Assembly (NCBI GenBank): GCA_013202515.1
Contig: JABMRN010000129.1
Coordinates: forward strand, 1-18,516
From: Candidatus Omnitrophota bacterium
Lineage (GTDB): Bacteria; Omnitrophota; Gorgyraeia; JABMRN01
Direction: 5' to 3'
DNA: 18,516 nucleotides
Position numbers and translations under genes: made by a program. The stretch's first letter is position 1; each line of letters begins with the position of its first letter. Below the pieces are notes generated by a model. The model was given only the letters and a program-made list of their open reading frames with translations, had not been told where the DNA came from and did not search any database. Positions 7,041 through 14,800 of this stretch are shown here, piece after piece.

Positions 7041-8399
7041 ATGGATCGTTGGATAAAAAAGGATCTTAAATATAATTGGCATCCTTATACACAAATGAAA
7101 GATTCCCGAAAAGATCCGCCGATTTTGATTGAGCGTGCAAAGGGAATTAAACTCTATGACAATAGAGGAAAATATTACTATGATACGATATCGAGTTGGT
7201 GGTGTAATGTACATGGCCACAACCACCCTAAAATAAAAAAAGCTATAAAAAAACAGCTTGATTCACTTGAACATGTATTGTTTGCTGGTTTTACACATAA
7301 GCCTGCAATACAGCTTGCGGAACAGCTTGTTCGGATTGCGCCAGGCAATCTTAGTAAGGTATTTTTTACAGATAACGGTTCCTGTGCAGTCGAAACTGCG
7401 CTTAAAATGTCATTTCAGTATTGGCAAAACCTCGGCGAAAAGAAAAAAACAAAATTCATATCGTTAAGCCATGGTTACCATGGTGATACTATCGGATCAA
7501 TGAGTATTAGTGGCGTAGATCTATTCAACGAAGTTTTTAAACCCCTATTTTTTAAATCATTTAAAGCGCCTTCACCGTATTGCTATCGCTGCCCAATGGG
7601 AAAAAGAAGAGCAAAATGTAATATAGAATGCATAGAGCCACTGGATGATTTGCTTAAAAAGAGGGAACATGAAATAGCAGCTTTAATTTTAGAACCATTA
7701 ATTATGGCTGCCGGTGGCATGATAATTTATCCAAAAGAATATCTCAAAAAAGCAGCAGCACTTACTAAAAAATATAATGTTCATTTAATATTGGATGAAG
7801 TGGCAACAGGTTTTGGCAGAACAGGTAAAATGTTTGCTTCTGAACACGCTCGAGTGAAGCCCGATTTTATGTGTGTTTCTAAAGGAATAACTTCAGGTTA
7901 TTTGCCGTTAGGAGCAACTTTAACTACCAGAGAGGTATTTCAGGCATTTTGGGCAGATTATGAAAAGAAAAAGACATTTTATCATGGACATACTTACACA
8001 GCTAATCCCCTTGCTTGTAGTACTGCATTGGCGAGCTTGAGTCTTTTTTACGAAGAAAATACTTTAAGAAAAGTTGTCAAATTAATCCCGGTGTTTCGCG
8101 AAAGGCTTAGTTTATTCAGACAGCTTCCCATTGTGGGTGATGTAAGATCGATAGGCCTAGTAGGTGCCATGGAATTAGTGAAAGATAGAAGAACTAAGGT
8201 ACCTTATGGTTTTAAGGATAGGATGGGCCAACAGATTTATAGGGAAGGCTTAAAGAATGGACTCCTTATGCGCCCAATAGGAAGCGTTATATACTTTTAT
8301 TTGCCTTTATGTATAAAAGAGAATCAAATCAATTTTATTTTGCAAAGGGCTTTTAATGTTATCAAGAAAATAGGCTCAAAAGCGCTATGCTGTCGTTGA
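7041..8399 (+). CDS. bioA: 7,8-diaminopelargonate (DAPA) aminotransferase
   Basis: A 452-residue class III PLP aminotransferase that converts 8-amino-7-oxononanoate to 7,8-diaminononanoate. Seen are WHPYTQMKD (13-21), the BioA signature ISSWWCNVHGHNHP (50-63), SHGYHGDT (143-150), the PLP aspartate in LDEVATGFGRTG (D252), and the Schiff-base lysine in SKGITSGYLPLGA (K281). Residues 180-198 hold four cysteines (C181, C184, C193, C197) in a CYRCP-type insert that I recall from BioA of Firmicutes and other anaerobes. Whether the amino donor is SAM or, as in Bacillus BioK, lysine cannot be decided by eye. It is the last gene of the biotin operon; no hairpin terminator follows it. Confidence 0.94.
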   Translation: MDRWIKKDLKYNWHPYTQMKDSRKDPPILIERAKGIKLYDNRGKYYYDTISSWWCNVHGHNHPKIKKAIKKQLDSLEHVLFAGFTHKPAIQLAEQLVRIAPGNLSKVFFTDNGSCAVETALKMSFQYWQNLGEKKKTKFISLSHGYHGDTIGSMSISGVDLFNEVFKPLFFKSFKAPSPYCYRCPMGKRRAKCNIECIEPLDDLLKKREHEIAALILEPLIMAAGGMIIYPKEYLKKAAALTKKYNVHLILDEVATGFGRTGKMFASEHARVKPDFMCVSKGITSGYLPLGATLTTREVFQAFWADYEKKKTFYHGHTYTANPLACSTALASLSLFYEENTLRKVVKLIPVFRERLSLFRQLPIVGDVRSIGLVGAMELVKDRRTKVPYGFKDRMGQQIYREGLKNGLLMRPIGSVIYFYLPLCIKENQINFILQRAFNVIKKIGSKALCCR

Positions 8400-8424
8400 C
8401 AAAAACAGTGATTTATAGTATGCT
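8396..8424 (+). promoter_or_regulatory. Possible promoter before the envelope glycosyltransferase operon
   Basis: A perfect TTGACA (8396-8401) overlaps the bioA stop and is followed after 17 nt by TATGCT (8419-8424), a 4/6 match to TATAAT. It would serve the three envelope genes. As there is no terminator after bioA, read-through from the biotin operon is also possible. Confidence 0.4.
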
Positions 8425-8441
8425 TCCTTGAGGATTAGTTT

Positions 8442-10082
8442 ATGAATAAGGTCAAAATTAGCTTAGTATTATTAATCATATTTAGTGCTTATATATTCCT
8501 CTTTGGGATAGGAAAAATGGCGCTTCTTGACCCAGATGAGCCTTTTTATGCCGAAACCTCAAGAGAGATGCTGAATAGGGGAGAGTGGCTTACACCCCGA
8601 ATCTTCAGCAAACCGCAGTTTGAAAAACCCCCTTTATATTATTGGCTTACAATCGTAAGCTTTAAAACATTTGGCGTTAATGAGTTTTCTGCAAGACTTC
8701 CTTCGGCTATATTCGGTATTTTGGGCATAGTCGGTATATATCTATTGGGAGGACTTTTATTCTCAAAGAAAACAGCGCTATATGCAGCGCTTGTTATGGC
8801 AACGGCTGCCGAATATGTTATTCTTGCACGGGCATGCGTTACAGACATGGTGCTTTGTGTTTTAATACTGTATTTCTTTCTGTTTTTCTTTTATGCTTAT
8901 CTTAAGGAAAATAAGAAAATATACTGTATCCTTTGTTCGGCATGTCTTGCCCTTGGGGTTTTGACAAAAGGTCCGGTTGCACTTATTTTGCCGGTTTTTA
9001 TCGTAGCACTCTATCTGTTGCTTAAGAAAGACCTCAAAGCGATATTTAGATTCCCGATGGTTACCGGGGCTATTGTTTTCTTTGCAATATCTGTTCCCTG
9101 GTACTACTTGATGTATAAAACGTATGGACATGATTTTATTAGCCATTTCTTTGGTTTTCAGAACATCACCAGGTTTCTTCATCCCGAACACAAGATAGGG
9201 GATGTTTTTTATTATTACATACCTGTTGTTTTAGCCGGCTTTCTCCCGTGGAGTATTTTTTTACCGTGCAGTGCGATTGAGGTAATCAAAAGAGATAAGA
9301 AAGAATTTAAAGGTCATCTTTTTCTATTGATATGGGTAGCAGTATTTTTTATCTTTTTTTCAGTATCTAGGACAAAGCTTCCCACTTATGTTTTTCCACT
9401 TTTTCCGGCGCTTGCTCTTTTTGTAGGTAGATTCTGGGAACTTAAGATAGCTAGGGGCGTAGAAGGATTTGATTTAGGCATTGTTTTATCCGGTATTCTT
9501 TATGCCTTGTCTTTACCAATTGCCTTGATAGTTCTTTATATCATAAGCTTGAAAAAGTACACCGAGCTATGCCCTGCAATTCTAATATTGGGAATTCCTC
9601 TAGTGCTACTTTATTTGATATCGTTAGCACTTTTGTTAAAAAGAAAAATGTCGCTTTTTTTTGCTTCAATCATTATTACCTTTGCAATAAGCGTAATACC
9701 TTTGAGTTTATATATAGCGCCCAAGATAAGCTTGTACGAATCAAGTAAGGATTTTGCCGGATACCTGGTAGAGCATGCCAAGCCCGGGGAAAGAATCGGG
9801 GCAGAGACTGATTACAGACGTGGTATAGCGTTTTATTTGGATAATGAAGGCGTGATAGATGTTCATAATCACGATGTCATAACAAAATTTTTATTACTAA
9901 AAGAAAGGGTTTGGTGCGTAGTAAAGGATAAGAATCATCGCCTTCTCTACGAGTCCATAAGAAAACCCTATCAACATCCTACCTATGTGGTCAATAAATT
10001 TGGAAAAAAGGTAATAATAACAAACAATATGCCGGAAGACGGCAAATTCATAAAGAAAAGGTCTAAATATGAACCGCTATAG
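8442..10082 (+). CDS. ArnT/PMT-family membrane glycosyltransferase (GT83-like)
   Basis: A 546-residue polytopic membrane protein. After a first membrane helix (about 6-24) comes the family's periplasmic loop, LLDPDEPFYAETSREM (28-43), with the acidic pair used by GT-C enzymes, then FEKPPLYYW (about 60-68) and many further hydrophobic helices to about residue 430. The last ~110 residues form a soluble periplasmic domain. Members move a sugar from a polyprenyl phosphate to lipid A or protein at the outer face of the inner membrane. It overlaps the next gene, a GT2 enzyme that could make the lipid-linked donor, by 14 nt. The specific acceptor cannot be read from sequence; lipid A is inferred from the neighbours. 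GAGG at 8430-8433 supports the ATG. Confidence 0.85.
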   Translation: MNKVKISLVLLIIFSAYIFLFGIGKMALLDPDEPFYAETSREMLNRGEWLTPRIFSKPQFEKPPLYYWLTIVSFKTFGVNEFSARLPSAIFGILGIVGIYLLGGLLFSKKTALYAALVMATAAEYVILARACVTDMVLCVLILYFFLFFFYAYLKENKKIYCILCSACLALGVLTKGPVALILPVFIVALYLLLKKDLKAIFRFPMVTGAIVFFAISVPWYYLMYKTYGHDFISHFFGFQNITRFLHPEHKIGDVFYYYIPVVLAGFLPWSIFLPCSAIEVIKRDKKEFKGHLFLLIWVAVFFIFFSVSRTKLPTYVFPLFPALALFVGRFWELKIARGVEGFDLGIVLSGILYALSLPIALIVLYIISLKKYTELCPAILILGIPLVLLYLISLALLLKRKMSLFFASIIITFAISVIPLSLYIAPKISLYESSKDFAGYLVEHAKPGERIGAETDYRRGIAFYLDNEGVIDVHNHDVITKFLLLKERVWCVVKDKNHRLLYESIRKPYQHPTYVVNKFGKKVIITNNMPEDGKFIKKRSKYEPL

Positions 10083-10761
10083 TATTTCATTTGTTCTGCC
10101 TATGTATAACGAGTTGGAATCCATCGAAGATTCGGTGGAGGAGATAAGCATAATTGGTAATTCCATATCAAAGGACTACGAGGTGATCATTGCTGATGAC
10201 GGGAGCACGGACGGTTCTGCCGAAATCTCCGACAGACTTGCCCGCATAAATTCTCACGTAAAGGTCGTACACCTTTTATCTAATACTAAATTCGGTGGAG
10301 CCTTAAGGGCAGGCTTAAAGGCTGCGACCAAGGAATTAATCATATATACCGATTCAGATCTTCCGGTTAGCTTCCTTGATATTAAAAAATCGCTTCTTCT
10401 CATTGATGAGGCGGATATAGTAACTGCTACAAGTATCATCAAAAAGGGAGAGAACAGAAGAAGAAGGATTATCTCTAAAGTGTATAACCTACTTGTGCAG
10501 TCCCTTTTTAAGATGGATATAAAGGATGCTAATTCCGGTTATAAGATATACAGAAAAAGTGTTCTAGAAGGTATGGAGCTTAAATCCGAGAGTCCCTTTA
10601 TAGATGTCGAAATATTCTTAAAAGCCAAAAAAAACGGTGCCAGAATAGTTGAATATCCTCTTGTATTTCGTCTTAGAAGGCAAGGTAGTTCTAAAATTTC
10701 TAGGATGTCGGTTATATTGAAGACATTTCTGGACATGTTGCGGTGTAAATTTAGCCGATGA
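10069..10761 (+). CDS. Polyprenyl-phosphate glycosyltransferase, GT2 (DPM1/FlmF2-like)
   Basis: This 230-residue GT-A glycosyltransferase shows VLPMYNELESIEDSV (9-23), the nucleotide-sugar motif IIADDGSTDGS (40-50), GGALRAGLKAA (76-86) and the metal-binding DSD (95-97), followed by DANSGYKIYRK. This is the dolichyl/undecaprenyl-phosphate sugar synthase pattern. There is no C-terminal membrane segment, so it is the short DPM1-like form rather than an ArnC-like protein with two helices. It probably loads a sugar from a nucleotide sugar onto undecaprenyl phosphate on the cytoplasmic side, for use by the upstream ArnT-like enzyme. The stop shares ATGA (10758-10761) with the downstream deacetylase. 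Confidence 0.86.
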   Translation: MNRYSISFVLPMYNELESIEDSVEEISIIGNSISKDYEVIIADDGSTDGSAEISDRLARINSHVKVVHLLSNTKFGGALRAGLKAATKELIIYTDSDLPVSFLDIKKSLLLIDEADIVTATSIIKKGENRRRRIISKVYNLLVQSLFKMDIKDANSGYKIYRKSVLEGMELKSESPFIDVEIFLKAKKNGARIVEYPLVFRLRRQGSSKISRMSVILKTFLDMLRCKFSR

Positions 10762-11546
10762 AAAAGCTCATTATAAATGCCGATGATTTTGGAATATCCG
10801 AGAGTATCAATAAAGGCATAATAGATGCTTATAAAAAAGGTACCGTTAGTGACATAAGTTTGATGGCAGAAGGGGATGCCTATGATCATGCCGTAGAAGT
10901 TGCCAAGGAAAACGGCATAAGGAATATAGGCGTCCATATTGTGCTTTCATCGGGAGAATCTATAAGTGATCGGTATTATAAATTTCCTTGGAAATCTGTT
11001 CTCGGAATGGTGAAATCTTCCGACCTTAGGAACAGAATAAAAAATCAGATATTAACAATCAGTAATTCAGGTTTTAACCTAACCCATCTGGACAGTCATC
11101 AGCATGCCCACATGTGGCCCAGTATCATGAAGGTTTTTGTGCAGCTGGCTAAAGAGTTTAATATAAAATTTGTAAGAAATCCGGGTACCGAGAAAATTTA
11201 TGACATTTTTGATCTCAAAGACTCTTTAAGAACGCTTTGCTTAAGAGGTGCATCAGCTTTCTCAAAAAATATATTGGTAGGAGCCGGGATAAAATGTAAC
11301 GATTATTTCTGCGGACATTTCTATGCCGGAAAATTAGACAAAACGCGGCTTTTAATGATGCTCTCTGATATGAGAGATGGAGTTACCGAACTATCCTGTC
11401 ACCCTGGATATCTTACCGATGAGGTAAGCAGGAAATATTGGTGGCATTCAAATTGTGAAAATGAATTAAAGGCGTTACTTGATCCGGAGATTCAGCAAGC
11501 AGTAAAGGCAAATAATATAGAATTGGTATCATACGCGGACTTGTAG
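10758..11546 (+). CDS. YdjC/ChbG-family carbohydrate deacetylase (NaxD/HpnK-like)
   Basis: The 262 residues carry the YdjC metal and catalytic motifs: IINADDFGIS (5-14, D9/D10), NIGVHIVL (57-64, H60), DSHQHAHMWP (112-121, H114, H116, H118) and ELSCHPGY (211-218, H215). Characterised members remove acetyl groups: ChbG acts on chitooligosaccharides, NaxD on undecaprenyl-phosphate-GalNAc in Francisella. Hopanoid-cluster HpnK is another relative, but no hopanoid genes are visible. With a GT2 enzyme overlapping upstream and an ArnT-like transferase before that, a NaxD-like role on a lipid-linked N-acetyl sugar is the best reading. The start overlaps the GT2 stop by ATGA. Confidence 0.86.
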   Translation: MKKLIINADDFGISESINKGIIDAYKKGTVSDISLMAEGDAYDHAVEVAKENGIRNIGVHIVLSSGESISDRYYKFPWKSVLGMVKSSDLRNRIKNQILTISNSGFNLTHLDSHQHAHMWPSIMKVFVQLAKEFNIKFVRNPGTEKIYDIFDLKDSLRTLCLRGASAFSKNILVGAGIKCNDYFCGHFYAGKLDKTRLLMMLSDMRDGVTELSCHPGYLTDEVSRKYWWHSNCENELKALLDPEIQQAVKANNIELVSYADL

Positions 11547-11553
11547 CCCATTT

Positions 11554-11640
11554 GCGGAAGTGGCGGAACTGGCAAACGCGCAGCGTTCAGGACGCTGTGG
11601 GCGAAAGCCCTTAGGAGTTCAACTCTCCTCTTCCGCACCA
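11554..11640 (+). tRNA. tRNA-Leu (anticodon CAG)
   Basis: An 87-nt class II tRNA. Acceptor GCGGAAG (11554-11560) pairs with CTTCCGC (11630-11636), followed by A and an encoded CCA. The anticodon stem CAGCG/CGCTG (11581-11585, 11593-11597) encloses TTCAGGA, giving anticodon CAG at 11588-11590. A long variable arm, GGGC-GAAA-GCCC, fits leucine, and the T arm is AGGAG-TTCAACT-CTCCT. It lies 7 nt after the deacetylase stop, so it is probably cut from the same transcript. Confidence 0.97.
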
Positions 11641-11654
11641 ATCATAAATTAGCA

Positions 11655-11697
11655 AAAAGCACTTTGATTATAATAATCAAAGTGCTTTTATTTTTTT
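11655..11697 (+). terminator. Strong Rho-independent terminator after tRNA-Leu
   Basis: A perfect 16-bp inverted repeat (11655-11670 with 11674-11689), a 3-nt TAA loop, then A and seven T (11691-11697). It closes the glycosyltransferase-deacetylase-tRNA unit and isolates the next gene. Confidence 0.93.
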
Positions 11698-11751
11698 CTA
11701 AATACTCACCTTTTGTTAAGGATACAAAAGACAGATAGTTATTACACTACT

Positions 11752-11783
11752 GTGACACAAGAATACATATTTTATGCTATATT
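11752..11783 (+). promoter_or_regulatory. Candidate extended -10 promoter of the large secreted protein
   Basis: TG-C-TATATT (11775-11783) forms an extended -10 element. A GTGACA -35-like hexamer (11752-11757, 5/6) is 20 nt upstream of TATATT, so the extended -10 probably dominates. The 12 bases TTATGCTATATT recur before smpB (15413-15424), which supports a real promoter element. The leader from here to the ATG is about 50 nt. Confidence 0.5.
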
Positions 11784-11840
11784 TAATATATCATTTTACA
11801 TAGTCACATTAAACTAGGATAACTACTAAGCGATACAAGT

Positions 11841-14800
11841 ATGAAAAAACTCATATCTATAATTCTTACAATAACCTTCCTTATCAGTAATGTAAGTTTT
11901 GCGTCAGACATTGCCTTATCATGTAACGCAAAAGGCAATACGAATTTAGCTGCTAATCTCGCATTTGATATAGGTATTGCCCCAACTCATCAAAAACCTA
12001 TTGCTGTTGCAAAAATGGCTCTTATGTCAGATCTCGAAGAAATTGATGAATTAAGAGATATAGACGGAACAACGGATTACGAAGTAATTAGAAATGCATT
12101 TAAAACCCGAGAGCGCCTAAAAGGGCGCCAAGTCCACGAAGAGAAAACAAATGAGGAGCATAAGCCGGCTGTAATAGCTGCATCCTATTTGAACGATATT
12201 AAACCTTTAAGCCAAAAAAGACCCAGCCATATATTCAAAGTTCCAGTTTCTGTAGAAAAAGCGGGTATAGGATATAATCTTTTATTGTTGTTTTCCACTG
12301 TAAGAAATAAAGATGGAAAATTCCCGATAGCTTTCTGTACAGAGGAGCAGCTGACGGATGAAATAGTGGACAAGATTATTGATTTTGATAAGCTGCCACA
12401 GCTATCACAAGAAGACAATCACACTATTGAAAAGTTCACACAACAGGAAGAATTTGACATAAATGTTCTTGAATGGCTCCACAACGAATGGAAAGACAGA
12501 AATACCTTATTGCATGAAATAAGTATAAAAGACTATATTGAGAAGATATTGAAGCTCGCCAATATAGAGCTCGATAATGTAGATTCAATAAATGGAAGGA
12601 AATGTTTTGTCGCAGCTATTACTCCAGAAGTGCGAGAACGCCTTCAAACATACAAGCTTAAAATTCGTGATATTAATAATAATGAAATGGAAGTGATAGC
12701 ATATGAACATTCGTCTAATGGTGCCATACATATATTTTTGGAGCATGATATATTCAATAGTATAATTAACCCGTTTTCTTCTGAATGGTCACAATCTGGT
12801 GAAGCAATTCCTATTTTAAAAGGCTATCTTGTTCACGCACTGGGGGTTATGACAGGTTCTCCTATATTGGAATTTGGGGCAGATGGAAGGCCTATTAATG
12901 AAATTGACCAGAGGTATTTGGCAGCGGAAGAAGGCAATAGGCCGAGATCTACAAAAACATTAAACGTAGTTGATCTTGATATTTTAAGAACAGATGAGTA
13001 TGAGCGCGATTATGCCTCTGGTAAGAAAACCACAGACGACATTCAACCGGATAAGCCGTTTAGGCTGGTAGGTGTTAAATCATTCCAAACTGGTGGAGGT
13101 ATGATGATACCCTATAGAATAATTTTCTTGTGGGGCGACTATCACATTACCATTAAAGCTGATGAAGAGCAGGCCAGAGACCTTGCACGTTGGGAAACAA
13201 ACGAACCTAATAGAAAGTTAAAATATGCAGTTATTGTACGCAATCCTTTAAATATGCGAAAGGCAACGTGGGCACGTGAAACAACAGCAACTTTTGAAAT
13301 TACTTACAGCAACGATAATAGTGGGCAGACTTCCGTCACTCTCAAAAAAGCTAAGATGCTCAAAAAATCAAAAATAAAAAAGTTAAATACCGACCTTAAA
13401 CAATGGCTTGAAGCACATATAGGAGAGAGATGGCAGGAAAATGTTATTGTTTCTGAATTCGATAAACTAGTATTTAGATATGGTGACAATGACGTTGTTC
13501 AAAGAAAGACTAGGACTTCCAAAAGAACAGTCAAAAATCCGGAAAATGCCTTACGCGTTATTGCTACGATGTCTGAGGACAAGGAGTACTCATCAGTGGG
13601 ATTTTCTTTCAGCTTTGAAGAATTCGAAGCTGCCTGCAAAGCCAGTAGAATAAGCGCTACCATCTATGATCTTCAGGAATTAATTGAAACTGATGTTCTG
13701 GATGTGTTCTCAGAGGGGTTATACGACAATTATTTCTTAACATATAAAGGCAAAAAAGCGCTCGAGAAGTTACAAAAAAGAAAGAGCGCTTCTAAACCCA
13801 GGAGCTTGACAAAAGCCGGCAAAAGTCCGGAAGATGCAAAAATGGTTATTGCATTATCAGCACTTCTGGAAAAAGGATCATTCACGCTTGATGAATATCT
13901 TACAGCTTATGAAGAAGTTCTGGAACAGTACCCTGAACTTGAATTTGAAGCACTTGCTAAGAACCCCAAATCAACGGCAAGAAGAGATCTTTCTGGCCAC
14001 GAAAAATCTCTAGTAAAACAAGGCATCTTGAGCATATTGGAAAAAACAACGCCACATGTATTTAAAATAACCGGAAAAGGCAAGCAGCGATTATTGGCTC
14101 TTTGTGCTAAAAGATACAAGGAGATGTTTAGAGATAAGACCACAGAAGACGAAACAAAACAGAATACTCTATATAAGTTAGCTAGAGAAACAGTATCCGC
14201 GATAGTAGGTAGCCGAGAGGCTACAAGAGTATATAGTTCACTATCTCAAGAAGAGCAGAGGAGAGCTGAAGCTAAGGAAGATAAGCAAACTAGACTTTTC
14301 ATAAATATTTTGGATGGAATAACAAATCCAGATCTTCTCGAAAAAGTCATACAACGGATGGAAGAAGAGAATAGAAGGGCAACGGAGTACCGCAAGGCCG
14401 CAATCCAGGAACGTGGCATGGGAGCACATCGTGATTTGCCTTTTGAAAATAATTATCATCATGCAACTAAATTAATGCAAGAGCGACTAGATACACTTAT
14501 TGCTTTATCTACCCAGGATGGAGATCGTGATGCAAAGAGTCAGTTTGTTAATAAACCCGGCAAAAGTCCGGAAGATGCATTTGAGGTTATCGTATGGTCT
14601 GATTCTTTACAAGAAGGCTCATTTACTCTTCAAGATTACAAAAAAGCCTATGATCTATATAAAAACCTACGAAACAAACTACACGGTTTACCTCCATTTG
14701 ATAAGCTTGCAAAAAGCTGGCAACATACTGCAAGGACTGATCTTAATGCATTAGTAAGACGAGGCCTATTAACTTGTGATGAGAGCAGTAAAACGTATAG

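Noticed and set aside
11554..11640. tRNA-Leu as an integration site for a mobile element carrying the large secreted protein
   Set aside because: No integrase gene and no repeat of the tRNA 3' end was found downstream in the window; base composition does not shift.
12829..12870. A metallopeptidase site near LKGYLVHALGV in the large secreted protein
   Set aside because: There is no HExxH or other zinc motif; a single His in a hydrophobic helix is not evidence of a protease.
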